A stretch of DNA of 64,000 nt from Stictocephala bisonia (GCA_035578905.1 JAQJVL010000576.1:372001-436000), one strand, 5' to 3'; shown: positions 31,886-43,829, counted from the first letter of the stretch. Program-made: numbers and translations. Notes: a model not told the origin generated them from the sequence alone.

Positions 31886-32589
31886 GTCGTCGTGAACGTG
31901 TTAAAAAACAATTCCTTTATAATGATGTAAAACTTTACAATAGTCTCCCATTATCTTGAAAGATCGAGCAGGATCACCGTTCTTTTAAGAGGGGGGTTAA
32001 AACAATGCTCTTGGAGGAAGTAGTCTACAGCGTCCGGGAGTTTCTGGCTGGTAGTCGCTAATAAATTCCTGTGTAATGTTTTAGTTAATATATATTCAAT
32101 TATTGTATTTTATTCATTTGTAAATTATTGTATTGACTTAGCTAATGCAAATGTATTATTAATTTGGCCAAATAAACAAGTTTGAAGTTTGAACATTTTG
32201 ACAATAAATAATCAGTTTATACTATGCACTTTTGGATACGGTACTATAGGTTTTTTTTCTTTTTAGGACCACTGTTAACATACTTTACACTAATTCCCTT
32301 CTCACTGCGATATGTATGCTCACCTAATTTAGCGCTTAGGGCCTGAAAGTTAAATAATAATGCATACCGGTAAATATCACTCAGATTTTGTGAACAATTT
32401 AACTTTGTCACTTTGAGGGAAGACATCGTAAAATTAAAAAATTTTAGCTTGAAATTGATTTAAAATGTCTTTATTGATCACAAAAATGTATGACATAAAT
32501 GGCTTGATCAGGCCTATATATCCCTCCCCTACACCTAATAATAACTTTAGACTTTATACTGGAATGGAACATGTAGATTCAATATACGG

Positions 32590-33170
32590 CAAGTGAAATA
32601 CCTGAACTGATGAGAGTTACAGAGACAAAATAATTAGGAATAATTATTGATGACCAGCCATCCTGGAACTCTCATGTAAACCAACTGTACAGAAAGCTAA
32701 GCTCTTCTCTTTACGTCCTGAGAAGATTAAAACAGATCTGTGATTTAGACACAGTCAGAACTGCTTACCTGAATCAACTATAAGATTCTGTCTAACAATC
32801 TGGGGAAGCATATCTAGTGGAAACCTGCACAGAGTGTTGATACTACAGAAGAAGGCTGTAAGTATCCTAGCTGACCTGGGCCCTCTAGACTCTTGCAAGA
32901 ATTCATTCAAAAGATTTGACATCTCAACTATAGTATCTTTTGTTCCTGGAGATCACTCTTCTAATTTGTAAGCAGACGTTAGAACGAGGTGTCGATATCC
33001 ATAGTTACCATACACACTACCTGTTCACAGACTTAAAATGTTTGAAAGACAACTATCATATTCTGGTGCAAACAGTCTTCCCGAAGATATAAAGAAGAAT
33101 ACCTCACGTAAGATTGTGAGAAAGTGGGTATTAGACTGCCCATTCTATTCTACAGCTTAGAAGAGTTCAA
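32590..33170 (+). mobile_element. LINE reverse-transcriptase C-terminal fragment
   Basis: Frames read LGIIIDDQPSWNSHVNQLYR, KLSSSLYVLRRLKQICDLDT, then after shifts LQKKAVSILADLGPLDSCKN, and finally SYSGANSLPEDIKKNTS. This is the region after the RT thumb found at LINE 3' ends. Several stops and frameshifts are present and there is no 5' part. It differs from the 24-kb LINE and represents another family. Confidence 0.75.
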
Positions 33171-33339
33171 AAGCAGAAACTTAAATCAAGACATATAGTA
33201 AGTGTTCATTTTGTAATTTCTAATATCTAATCACCCTTTTGGTGAAAATACTTTTGCTTCAATGATAATAATAAGCGGGCTTACTTGTGTTTTCAGGTTT
33301 TTGTTCAATTTATGTTTATTGTCTAGATTTTTGTTAACC

Positions 33340-34680
33340 TAGGTTCGAGCCACGTGTTCAATGTTAGCGTTTTACCAGTAATTGCTTTATTATATCTTGT
33401 TTTAGTGGAAAGGAAAAGATCAAACATTAGGATAGTAAAATTTGGGGTGCCACAGGGCTCAATATTAGGGCCATTTTTATTTATTTGCTGTGTTAATGAT
33501 TTCAAAATTTCAATGGACAACAGTTATTTTCTAAGTATGTATGCAGATGATACATTTGGTCTCTGTTGGGCAAAAGACTTATCCACATTAGAGAATAAAA
33601 TCCTTAGATTCATGAATGAATGTAATGTATATTTCAAGAACAATAACTTGCTACTGAATGTAGACAAAACACAACTAGTTTGTTTTAGCCCAAGTGGTGT
33701 TAATGAAAATATTGTTGTAAAAAGTAATGATTTTAGTGTTAAGGCAGTCTCATCTTGCAAATTCCTTGGCATCTATTAGATACCAAGGATTATTAGACCA
33801 AGTATATTAGATACAAAACTTTCCTGGGAGGTACATATTGACTATGTATGTAAAAAAATATCACCTGGCTTATTTTTGCTTAGAAGACTCAGCTCCTATC
33901 TTGATTCAGTTATGCTAATCAAGGTGTATTATGGTCTTGTGTATCCCTATCTTTCTTATGGCTTATTGTTATGGGGTAGTGCATCGAAAACACACATGGA
34001 TAGGGTCTTTATTCTCCAAAAGAAGTCATTAAGAATAATTGCAAAAGTAAATCCTAGAGTGTCTTGCAAAAACAGTTTTACCGATTTAAAAATTTTGACT
34101 GTTTATGCCTTGTACATGTTTCAAGTAATAATGTTGGTTAAACAAGATGAAAAATTTACAAACAAAAAAGTGGATGTTCATAATCACAATACAAGGCACA
34201 AATATAACTTTCATAGGGTAAATAGAAATTTCAAAACTACTGAAAATAGTCCTTTTGTTAAGGGAGCAATTTTTTCAATGCACTTCCCCAAGAAATAAAG
34301 ATGTTAAATGGTAATAATTTTAAGTCTGAATTAAAGAAATATCTAATTAACAAATGTCCTTATGGATTACAATTGTAAATATGTATTTTATGTAAGTTTT
34401 GATGTCATGAATTTATGTTTTTCTAATTTACAAATGTCCTTATGGATTGCAATTATTAATATCTATTTTATGTAAGATTTGAGTGTCTGATGAAGTTAGG
34501 TGTTTTTTTATATAGCCTAAGTGGGTCTTTCATTTTATATTGTCTCATATTGTTGTTACATAAATTAGTTTAATCCTGAAATGTTTGTATATAGATTTTG
34601 TGAAATAGATTAAGAAACTTGACAATGTTCATGCATGTAATTATATGTTACGGACAATAAAGGAATTTGAATTTTGAATT
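33340..34680 (+). mobile_element. 5'-truncated LINE, RT 3' half
   Basis: The segment 33,354-33,779 reads VKFGVPQGSILGPFLFICCV, YADDTFGL and SSCKFLGIY, then a stop. After a frame change, 33,876-34,298 reads LIKVYYGLVYPYLSYGLLLW and VHNHNTRHKYNFHR. The 3' UTR contains a 78-bp direct duplication (AAATGTCCTTATGGATT at 34,353 and 34,431) and ends AATAAAGGAATTTGAATTTT at about 34,655-34,675. Only two or three lesions are visible in the retained part, so this is a relatively young 5'-truncated insertion. Confidence 0.85.
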
Positions 34681-35864
34681 TTTTATTCAATGTTAGTTCT
34701 GTATAATGTTTTGTTGAGCCTTTTTTCAGTTGGAGTTGCAGATTCACCATATTTTTGTTCATCGACAATAACCTAGCATATCTGTTTAGTTTGATTTTCA
34801 TTTTATAACCTATTGCTTCTGTATCTATAGCCTAGTTTTCAGTTTGTCATTTTTTTTCCATATACGTAATTAATTCTTTTATAATTTGTTAAGTTGTAAT
34901 TGGTTTTAAATCTTATTTTCCAACATAATTTTTTGTAGCCTAAAATTAATCTTTCACTGTCTTGTTTGCTCCACTCATGTTCTTGTTTGTCTCTTCATGT
35001 TCAGTTTTGCAAAATCATGCGCCCTTATATTTATTAGTTGTTATGTGTAGTATTTTTGGTTTTGGGCTGTACTGTTTTTAATGTGCTGTGGTTTGGCCTT
35101 GCAATCCAGGGTCCTTGAGTGGGACGTTCAGCCCTCAGCCTGCTGTCCGGGCGAATTTGACCCTCCAACTGCCACCCGTGATCCCATCGCTTGACTTGTT
35201 TTGAGCCATTCCCCAGTTGGCACGCTTTCCAGTTTTGGAGGGGGGGATGTGTCTCAGCCTACATTAAAATTCAATCATCAATTTAAAAAAAATCTTTGCA
35301 TAATAGTGTCTAATACAATTCATGAGTTACAAAATCAATTCAATTACAAGTTTAAATTAATTGCTAAATCATGAAATAAAATATATGTTCTCTATTAACA
35401 TATACCTAGCCAACTATTCTATTCACAAGTTCTGCTGAACTTAAAGGTAGAATATAACCCTATAAACAGGATAAGATGTCATCACCAAATGAACTTGTGA
35501 AGTCTTGCCAACATTCATTGTTTCTACAGGCATTCCAGCTTAAAGTAAGCCTGAGCTGTCAAAAAAAAAAAATACAATTCAATATGCTGGAAGTTAAGGT
35601 AAAAGGTCCTAATTTATTTATACATATTAAATTTTTATATTTACAGAGTTTTGGATCTTCATTTTATATGTATACACAGCTATCCTCAGGGAATGTTTTT
35701 TTCTGTAAACTTGGCAGCACTGCACTGAATAACAAACACCTGTTCTATTGTTTGAAGTTGGTAAAGATGATGGCTTGAAGTCTGCTCTAACCATTACCAT
35801 CATAATTAAGGTAATTAATTATTCTTTTAATTTTTAATTTGCTTTCAAACATAGCTATATATGA
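34681..35864. other. Mostly unrecognised; GC-rich fragment at 35.1-35.27 kb
   Basis: At 35,090-35,270 a GC-rich tract ends in TTTTGGAGGGGGGGATGTGT. A purine run followed by TGTGTCTCAG resembles a polypurine tract and LTR start, but no retroelement coding sequence adjoins it. ORF-like sequence at 35,476-35,778 lacks any family motif. The rest is AT-rich. Confidence 0.35.
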
Positions 35865-38800
35865 TGTTACACACGTTACACTTTTTTAACAAAAGTTAGT
35901 ATTACTTAATTAGCAAACACTATTTAACAATATTTTTACTTTAAAAGTGAGGTTATGTGTTTCCCTTTTGTTTTAGTATTATTGTTTAAATTTTAGTTTT
36001 ATTATTTAAGAAGTAATTCGCGTAGCAGGTGTTACACATTTGATGTAACGGGTGTTACAAATCAATATAACCCTCAGAGTATTCAGTTATTATAATATGT
36101 ATATTACTTTTTAATGTAGTTTGTATACCTAATCCTATTCAGAGTTTAATTACCTTCATTTTGCCACCTTTTCTTGATAATTATTGGTCTTTTTAATTAA
36201 ATAGAATTATAAATTCTTCAAATTTGGTCCCATAAATTTTTGTCTGGACATAAATTCTTGAATTTGTTTTTTAACCTATTTGGGTACTGGTACTGCTAGG
36301 CCTATTAAATCACTTTATTTGCCATGAAATTTTATATATTTGTACTATTGCAACTCTTACAATTTTAAATTTTTTTCAGCAATGGCTCCAGCGAAGAAAA
36401 ATGATCTCATGGGACGATATCGTGAAAAAATGAAGGGTGACAGTGTTAAGTGGCAAAATCATTTGGAAAAAGAAAGGGAGAGAGATAAAAAGAGAAGAGA
36501 AGACCTCAAAAAGAAATTAGAAGAGGACAATAAAATAAAAGAAGAAACACGTAAAAAGACTAAGCTGAGTGAGAAAATGTAGGGAGAAAAAGAAAAAAGC
36601 ACAATCATCATCAATGACAGCGGTCTCTCCAATAGGAAGCTATAAAAGTAAACAATCTTTTGGGAAAGCGGTGAAAAGATTGAAAAATATTCTACCTGAC
36701 AGCCCTTCTAAGAGAACTGCTGTAATAAAAAAACTTGCGTTTGATGTTGGTCTAAATTTTAGCGAAACGAAACCTCAAAAAAAGGACCAAGAGGTCTTCA
36801 AGAGAATGAAGTACAGGCAATAAAGGCATTTTATAGCACTGATCCAATCAGTAGGCAGGCTCCAGGAAAATTGGACACAAAAACTGTCAAATGTGAAAAA
36901 ACTGGGAAAAGACTAAAATTGCAAATAAGACACATGATAATGACAATAGGCGAGGCATATGAAGAATTTTTAAAAAAATCACCCTGACATTAATGTGGGT
37001 AAATCAAGTTTTTTCACCTTAAGGCCTAAGCATATTCTGCCAGTTTCTAAGATGCCACACAATGTGTGCGTTTGCCGATATCACAGTAATGTGAATTTTC
37101 TGATTGAAAGTATTTCTAAGATCGATGTTATGTTCCCGAAGAATCACAAATGTCTTTTGCAGAAGCTTTGTTGTGACATGTCTAGGGAAGATTGTATGTA
37201 TGAACAATGTTTGGTTTGTTCAAAAGATAAAGTATCTGATTTGGTTACATCTGATTTGGTTGATTCAAACAAAGTGATTACCTGGAAACAATGGATTGAT
37301 GAAAAAGGTGGTGTTCAGCTTCAAATTTTCAGTGGAACGGTTAAAGAAGCCATAAAAGAATTAGAATATAAGATGTCCCATTTCAAAACACACTGTTACA
37401 TTAAGAGTGTTCAAGAACAGTTTTTCATTAACAAGATTGACGGTCTTAAAGCTAACACAGAGAACTATGCCGTAATGCAAATAGATTTTGCTGAAAATTA
37501 CTCCATAACTCACCAAGATGAGATCCAGTCTGCACATTGGAGTCATCTGCAAGTTGGTATATTTACCTGTTGTGTGTGGCTACCCAGTGGAGTGAAATCG
37601 TATGTAGTTATCAGTGATGATACATCTCACAGTAAGTACTGTGTGTACACATTTTTGAAAAAGATTTTGGGGGATGATAAGCACTGCCATCCAAACATTG
37701 AGTTATTGATGATTTTCAGCGACAATTGTGCCGGACAATTCAAGAGCAAGTTCACTATATCTACACTTGTTAAATTGAAAGATGAACATGATATTGAAGT
37801 TGAATGGAACTTTTTTTCCAGTAGTCATGGAAAAGGAGCTGTTGACGGCATAGGTGCCACTGTGAAACGCAATGTTTGGATGGCAGTGAAAGGAAACAGA
37901 GATATCCACATCGTGACAGCCAAAGACTTTTATGAGCATGTACATAAAAATGTATCAGGGATTACTAGCTTTTATGTTGAAAAGGGTGCAGTAGCAGAAA
38001 ATGAACTCGATCTCAATGTATTTTGGGACAGTGTTGACAAGATTCCTGGTATTCAAGGTTGTCACCACTTCAGGGTTTATGATTCAAAAAACTTACTGAT
38101 AAGTAACACATCACAGTCTTTAATGAAAAAAATACCAATCTTTAAGGTAAATGAATCAACTGAAGAAGATTTTGAGGGAGATTTGACCGTTCCCAATGTG
38201 AAGACCCGTCTCCACTATGAGGATGTTTATTCTGAAGACGAGTCTGAAAATGAGGACAATCTGTTAAGTGAACCTGTTGGTGAGAGTGACATTTATTCTG
38301 GCTTATTTGTCCTGGTTAATGTCCCGAGTGAACAATCTCGTGGTCAAAAGGTGAAAGAAGGCAAAATGTATCGATACGCGGCAATTTGCCAAAGTGCGGT
38401 TGATAATGAAGGGTTTGTGTCGGTAATATTTTTAAAAGCACAAGGTTGTTCAAATACTGTATTCATTGCTAACAATGATGATATTACTGATATTAAATTT
38501 AACAATATTGTTGGCAAATTAACACAACCTGAAGTGAAGCCCAAAGGACTTTTCACAATCCTGTATGAGTTTCCATATGCAGTTGACGTTTGTGAAAAAT
38601 GAAGGCACTTATTATTAAGTCCAAACTTCAATTTGATGAAATTTGACTATTTAGTTTATTTCAATTATATAGGCCTATAATGTAATGGTTTAAATAAAAG
38701 GCTTAGTTTATTTTTTACTAGGTCTAGCTTTATGACTTGTTATATAACGTGTGTCAATCTATAATATAACCATGTAACGTTTGAGTATAGTCTACATTAG

Positions 38801-39328
38801 TTTAATATAACTTTTAACTAATATAAAATAACAGTTTTTGTTGCTTAATCTGATTAAAGAAAGCTTAACTATACTTCTTGTTATCATTTTACACCTTATT
38901 ATTGTATACTACATGTTAAAAATCACAATTTTAGCAACTATGTAACACCCGTTACATTTTCATGTAACACCCGTTACGCATGATTTCATTTTCCAATGAA
39001 AATAAATAAATACCAACAATCATTTTGATTATAGTTTCATCATATGCATTTAATGGTGAATAACTCCACTTTTATTCATACTTTTACAGTTGTAAAATTC
39101 ACAGAGTTTTAAGAACATTTATATGAGGTCCAACTTCACTGTCCATTTTCAGTAACACCCGTTACACCCTTTTTTTCCTTTATTTTAGGCTTACCATCAG
39201 GTAACATCAAATTTTAACTATCAAATATAATTAAGATTGATGAGCTCTCTTTAGAGTAAGTTTCATATTTCTGATTAAATAGTTTCTTTTATATGTAAAT
39301 TACATCCAAAGTGTAACACCCGTTACAA
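35865..39328 (+). mobile_element. DNA transposon of uncertain superfamily with GTAACACCCGTTAC ends
   Basis: Variants of TGTAACACCCGTTACA lie at the two ends: left at 35,865-35,881 (TGTTACACACGTTACAC), 36,022-36,037 and 36,044-36,059; right at 38,941-38,956, 38,963-38,978, 39,151-39,166 and 39,312-39,328. Right-end copies are inverted relative to the left (GTAACGGGTGTTAC). The outermost copies align end to end (...GTTACACTTT reading inwards from both sides). Between them lies one large transposase-like gene. The exact target-site duplication is not evident. Confidence 0.7.
36355..38602 (+). pseudogene. Large DDE-like transposase, three frameshifts near its start
   Basis: An N-terminal basic coiled-coil/HMG-like segment (MAPAKKNDLMGRYREKMKGD...) changes frame near 36,577, again near 36,823 and near 36,980. 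A long open stretch of about 535 codons from 36,995 follows. That stretch contains LRPKHILPVSKMPHNVCVCR, a cysteine-rich tract, and probable RNase-H-fold acidic residues in MQIDFAENYS, MIFSDNCAGQFKSK and HGKGAVDGIGATVKR. A C-terminal acidic tail follows (EDESENEDNL). I know this architecture from uncharacterised proteins of many arthropods and cnidarians but cannot name the superfamily with certainty. Its position between repeated ends supports a transposase. Confidence 0.65.
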
Positions 39329-39853
39329 TGGAATCCTTGTCTATCTAAAACATCTGTTGAGGAGATGAAACAGAAATCATTTCTCCTAAGCTAAAGGTCT
39401 CCTTGTGTTTAGCTGAGAAATATCCCTGGAGCCCTTCACTAGAGCCAAGGACAAATAGGCTATCACTTCAAGTGAGGATAGTATTTGAGAATAAAACATT
39501 CTCAAGTTGTTTTATAAAATAACATTCCTTTTAGATGTCAATTAGTAAAAAATAACGTAATTATTTAATTGGTTTTTGTTTTTAATCAAATATCTTAGAA
39601 ATTTATACATGGTGTAGCATGAGAACTTTCCAATTAATTGTTGTTCCATTTAAGCCTATATCTTAAACAGGGCAGAACTCGTTTTGATATCATCTTTTAG
39701 CTTAGATCCAATGAAGTAAGTCAAGATATAACTTTAGCCATAAATGTTTATTTATTTATCAACGGACAACAATATTAGATCAGATTAGTTCTAGATTACT
39801 AATTTTGAAATTTTAAAATATTTTTGTATGGTGTGTTTTTAGATATCTGCAGA
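39329..39853. other. Upstream region of the BTB gene
   Basis: No ORF or repeat is recognised. TGTTTTTAG just before 39,844 looks like an acceptor, so the BTB coding exon probably has a non-coding exon further upstream. Confidence 0.4.
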
Positions 39854-40572
39854 ATGGCTGTGCCAGGAAGTTATAGCCTGAAGTGGCATGGCCACAGTGG
39901 CCATCTCAATTCCTCCATTTCAATGCTGTACAGTTGTAATGCCTTTGCCGATGTCATGTTGGCAACCAGTGATAGTCGCTACTTTTCTGCCCACCAGTTT
40001 GTCTTATCTGCTTACAGTTCATACTTTCATAATATGTTCACTATTGGAGGCAACAGTTCCAAAACCAATACGAAACTGGTCATAGTTCTTCCTCCTGAAA
40101 TTGGACATGCAACTCTTAGTATCATTCTCCAATATATATACAAAGGAGAAGCAATTGTTAACCACGAACAGCTCCCTGATATCATGAAAGCAGCAGAAAT
40201 ACTTCAGATTAGAGGATTGTGCAAAGATAAACGTGATTTAAGAACTGGCGGAAGTAATATTTTAAATCAACATAGTAAGTCTGGTTTTGAATGTAACACT
40301 AGCCCTGAAACAGTTACCATACCAAATCACAGAGCTATTATACCTGCAGTCCGGTATAACTCAAATCCTGCCAGTGTGAATTCCTGTTGCACTAGTCCAA
40401 GCTCTACTAGTACTGCAAGTAGACAAACTTCCCCAATACTTTTATCTCCTGACAGGAAAAAGTATAGGAACAACAAAAATAATTCTTTGAAAGACTGCAA
40501 AAAGAAAGACAATAAAAGCATTGTAGATGATTGTATAATCGAAAAGATGATTGTGGGTGAAGAGATTCAAGT
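39854..40572 (+). CDS. BTB/POZ transcription-factor gene, BTB exon
   Basis: The ATG at 39,854 follows an acceptor-like TTTTTAG and opens MAVPGSYSLKWHGHSGHLNS. The BTB fold occupies about residues 5-115: FADVMLATSDS, the AHQFVLSAYSSYFHNMF signature, and LSIILQYIYKGEAIV. A serine-rich linker (NSCCTSPSSTSTASRQTSPI) and a lysine-rich tail follow. I end the exon at CAA|GTGAAG (40,572/40,573), which joins in frame to the zinc-finger exon at 43,484. An alternative end near 40,688 needs a frame change. BTB-zinc-finger proteins are dimerising nuclear regulators; which one this is cannot be told. Confidence 0.8.
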
Positions 40573-40648
40573 GAAGGAGTATAGGAACAACAAAAATAAT
40601 TCTTTGAAAGACTGCAAAAAGAAAGACAATAAAAGCATTGTAGATGGG
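40461..40648 (+). repeat. 117-bp-offset duplication in the BTB exon tail
   Basis: AGTATAGGAACAACAAAAAT and the following about 50 bp (to ATTGTAGATG) occur at 40,461 and again at 40,578, essentially identical. The offset is 39 codons, so the frame is kept. The second copy lies beyond the proposed donor at 40,573. Confidence 0.93.
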
Positions 40649-40688
40649 AGGATCAAAAGTGCATGGAAAGTAATGCAGTTGTAAAAGA

Positions 40689-43483
40689 GGTAATTTATTT
40701 AACGATTCTTAAACAGTTAGGAGTAAAATATTTTGTCCTGATATTGTTAAATTATTATATGCTATCACACATGAAACGACTGAATAGAATTACCAGGTCT
40801 CAGATAGGTTTAATTCTTATCAATATTTTGTCAGGGTTTCTTGTTACAGAAGACCTTGATAACATGTTCCTATCTGAAGGAGATTGTGCTATCAAGGTAT
40901 TTGCGGTAATGAGGTATAATACAACAGGCAACATTCATGGCGTATATAGATTTGCTTTTGCATGGAACTAGTTTATTTATTTATTTTACGGTATATCACC
41001 CCATTTAATTTATAGATCTAAGACATAACACATTTATATTTGATTATAGAATTGCTAACAAGCTCTCTGTTTACTTAGAAACTTAGTTTAAACATGCTTA
41101 ACAATCATTAACTCAAATATCTCGTCAGCAACCTGTCATGGTTAACAACAATCAGGCCTTAAATCAATACCTACAAACTTAATTAACAACAAATTGAGTT
41201 GGTTTTTAATTTAATATTACTAAAAAAAATAGCTCTTTATAATATAACTATAAATGTTGAACTAAATAAAAAGATTTACGAGTATACTGAGCAAAAAAAT
41301 TGTTTGGAATTGGATAAGTATGATGGATTATTACATAAATACCAAAAATGTAAACCATTGAGGGTGCTTTTGCCAATAATGTAACAATAAGTGCATAGAT
41401 CTAGATTATAACATGAAGTCTAACTCACATATTGCTAGAATTTCTATTAATTTAAGAATATTATTATATAAGTGTAAGAAATTGAGCTGCTACTTTATAA
41501 TAACAGCTAGGCGGTTAATATACTTTTCACTTGTAGAAGTATATTCTACTATGGGATTTCTCTTTATTATTTGGTTCCTGAATATAAAATAAAACAATTA
41601 AAAAATATTGTGAGTAGCATTTTGAAAGTATTGTTTAATAGTCTGCCTTTGAATATTCTGGGAATAATGAGTTTTGATTAGCTGGCTATATTCACAGATT
41701 TATCTAGACATTATTTTGATGATAAATATAGATTTTTACCAAACTTACAATACAATCTAAGACATAGACAATTTATTGTACAAAGACGTAAAAATAACTA
41801 AGGAAAAGTAACTTTTGAATATAAAATACCACATCTGATTAATTCCCAACCTAGAGATATGAAAGATTTACTTAATAAAAATCAATTAAGAATGAACTTA
41901 AAGAGATATTTTATTAATTTAGATTATTAATTAGTTAGTTAAATATTTTGTAGTAGTAATGTTATTAAAAGCAATCAACTGATATAATTGATTCTAATTT
42001 TTAGTTTTTGATCGGCAATCTAAGGGTTAAAAATACATATACAAATAGTAAACAATATGTAACTTAAAAAATGAGGTTATTACTTACAATACACGATATT
42101 AGTATTCACTCATACGGAAAAAAACACCGACTAAACCAGATTTTTTTCTCTTTTTTCATTTTATTTAGCTCGATTATATTTTCTGCTTTTATTATAAAAA
42201 TAAATGTTTAATGTACAAAGAGATATACGGTGTACAGCTAGCAATTAATATATTAAAAAGAATACTAAACACTTAATTTCAAATAATCGACTATGACTGA
42301 CAGAGTTGACGGGACCCAGTCCTATACTGATTCCTACCAGCCGGGTCTTGCCGATGACTACAAGGCATGGAGAATGTCATTTTGTGCTTTGGCCGATGTC
42401 GGTGGAATTCCTCGTCTCAATCGCTCCATCATATCTCTCATAAACAATGATGGTCATGTTGTTGAGTTGATTTACATTCTTTAATTTTAATATTTGTTAA
42501 TTATTCAGAGATATATTGTTCTTATTTATTTAAATTAATTGTTGTTGTTATGTTTGTTGTAATTTACTTGTTGATTTTCTGTTTTTTTGATTAATATTTA
42601 TTATTTGTTATTGATTTACTATAGTTTAAACAGTTATTTGATTATGTTTATGTTGATGAAACTCAAACATACCAATTGTAATCCAGAAGAAAGCTTAAAT
42701 AGTGCCAAAAATACCTGGACATTTTTAAAAAAACTAAACTTTATATCAAATTTAAAGGAGGGAGTATTTAAAACGCTAAAAAATTGTTTTTTACTCTACA
42801 ATAATATGATTTATTTATTTTCAATTAGTCTGTTAAATTAACTGTAAATGTCGTTTGTTTTCCCTTCATTTCTCTGTAATGATGGTTTTTCTGATCTTTG
42901 AGAATACTTTAATTATTTATTGAGTATATTTACATAATTTAAGTTAATATTGTTTGTTAATGTTTCAATTTGTCGTTGTTACTTCTATATTTATATAATT
43001 TAATTTAGTTGATCTCTTAAATAGCATTTCTGCTAAAGAGATCATTATAAGATGCAATGTAAATTTAACTATAAAGAAAATAATAAGCAATTTTTGAATT
43101 TGAAAACAAAAATAATAAGTACAATGGAGTACAAGTGAATCATGTTTTCTAAATAGGTTTAAAAATAACTTAAATTCATCATATACTCTTTTACTCATGG
43201 CATGTGCAAAAAATATAAGAACTGTGATAAAACACACATTATTGTACTTATTAATTCCTGACATTACACCAAAAGAAACACTCGCCATGTTTTCTGCATA
43301 TCAGTCACTCAGAACATTACTGTACAGGCACAAAAATGAACTAAACTGATCTAAGTGTCTACTGTCTAAAACACTGGTAGTCACATTAAATGTAAGTGGA
43401 GTGTTCATATTTTACTTAGTACTCCTACAGGTTTCAATAAAAACAGTATTTGTATCATGAATGAAATTTAATACAAATTTTAG
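40689..43483. other. BTB gene intron
   Basis: It contains a LINE relic at 41.4-41.9 kb and a locally less AT-rich tract at 42,290-42,480 whose short ORF (LADDYKAWRMSFCALADVGG) I do not recognise. Otherwise it is AT-rich and featureless; the minus-strand ORF at 42,965-43,288 lacks motifs. Confidence 0.5.
41420..41940 (+). mobile_element. Highly decayed LINE 3' fragment
   Basis: Near 41,720-41,935 the plus strand reads KYRFLPNLQYNLRHRQFIVQ, then a stop, FEYKIPHLINSQPRDMKDLL and LKRYFINLDY, then a stop. That is the pattern at the C-terminus of LINE ORF2 (HNTRH..., LP..IN..P..., L..YF). Upstream frames are heavily broken. Confidence 0.55.
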
Positions 43484-43645
43484 GGATTGGAGTATGAAGA
43501 AGACGTAGATGTGACTGATGAAAACAGTTATGTTCCTCTCACCTGTGACATTTGTCAGGAGACGTTCACATCACCCGCTTTATGGGCGAGACATGTAGAG
43601 ACCAAACACTCTACCACATCTCTGGCTGGGAGCAAACGAGTTCAA
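43484..43645 (+). CDS. C2H2 zinc-finger exon of the BTB gene
   Basis: An exon of 54 codons begins after ATTTTAG and ends at TTCAA|GTGAGT. It reads GLEYEEDVDVTDENSYVPLT, then a finger CDICQETFTSPALWARHVET KH with spacing C-x2-C-x12-H-x4-H. Phase 0 at both ends matches the proposed end of the BTB exon 2.9 kb upstream on the same strand. Linkage of the two exons is inferred from strand, spacing, phase and the common BTB-ZF architecture. Later exons are not visible in the window. Confidence 0.75.
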
Positions 43646-43829
43646 GTGAGTACTTAAGTTTAAATAAATAAAGTAATTGTTGTAAATATGTCATTTACTC
43701 ATCTATTTATATGATAGTCAAAAAGTAAAATTTAAAAAGAAACGGTGATCTTTCATTACAAAGATAAATCATATGGACTTGGCCACTCATAGTATTTTTT
43801 TTAATACAAGCTAATCCCTCTGAGAAGGA

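Larger units (their letters stand above)
28949..31904 (+). mobile_element. piggyBac element with TTAA duplication
   Basis: TTAA at 28,949-28,952 and 31,901-31,904 flank ends that are perfect inverted repeats for 16 bp (CACGTTCACGACGACG). The element lies in the C-terminal coding part of the LINE ORF2, whose protein homology resumes directly after the second TTAA, so the insertion is precise. It holds one transposase gene, six palindromic subterminal repeats and a tandem-repeat 3' UTR. It is the youngest-looking element of the window apart from one nonsense codon. Confidence 0.96.
26201..32061 (+). pseudogene. LINE ORF2: endonuclease and reverse transcriptase, split by piggyBac
   Basis: The apurinic endonuclease domain reads VHQNIRGLKSKIDLLEVFL, LCLTEHSM, GGGVAIWVRP and, after a frameshift in an A8 run near 26,649, LGDFNIDLS and LIDHIFTDV...SDHY. 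Reverse transcriptase follows: SAGLDEISPKTLK, FFDLSKAFDMVNHDLL, RGVPQGSVLGPTLFLLFINN, CLFADDTSL and VKFLGLTLDGNLNYNKHI. The C-terminal part (YGIIYPYLSYAVQVWGS...) is cut at 28,949 by piggyBac and resumes at 31,905 with LYNDVKLYNSLPLS and YSVREFLAGSR, then a stop. At least five frameshifts make it non-functional. It fits the CR1/Jockey group. Confidence 0.9.
24000..32190 (+). mobile_element. CR1/Jockey-like LINE, one decayed copy with nested piggyBac
   Basis: ORF1 and ORF2 lie head to tail on the plus strand, followed by an about 130-bp 3' UTR that ends in AATAAACAAGTTTGAAGTTT (about 32,169-32,188), a short TTTGAAG tail. The 5' UTR presumably extends left of 24,000, but its limit is not visible. 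Subtracting the 2,952-bp piggyBac and its duplicated TTAA leaves about 5.2 kb, the length of a near-full LINE. Confidence 0.85.

Noticed and set aside
35210..35260. Polypurine tract and LTR start (GGAGGGGGGGATGTGTCTCAG)
   Set aside because: No retroelement coding sequence precedes it and no matching LTR was seen. Too weak to call an element.
35476..35778. 100-codon plus-strand ORF
   Set aside because: It contains a poly-A run and no recognisable domain. A short exon cannot be excluded but nothing supports it.
42965..43288. 107-codon minus-strand ORF in the BTB intron
   Set aside because: Its composition is typical of translated AT-rich DNA (F, I, L, Y, N, K), with no motif, no splice context and no relative in the window.
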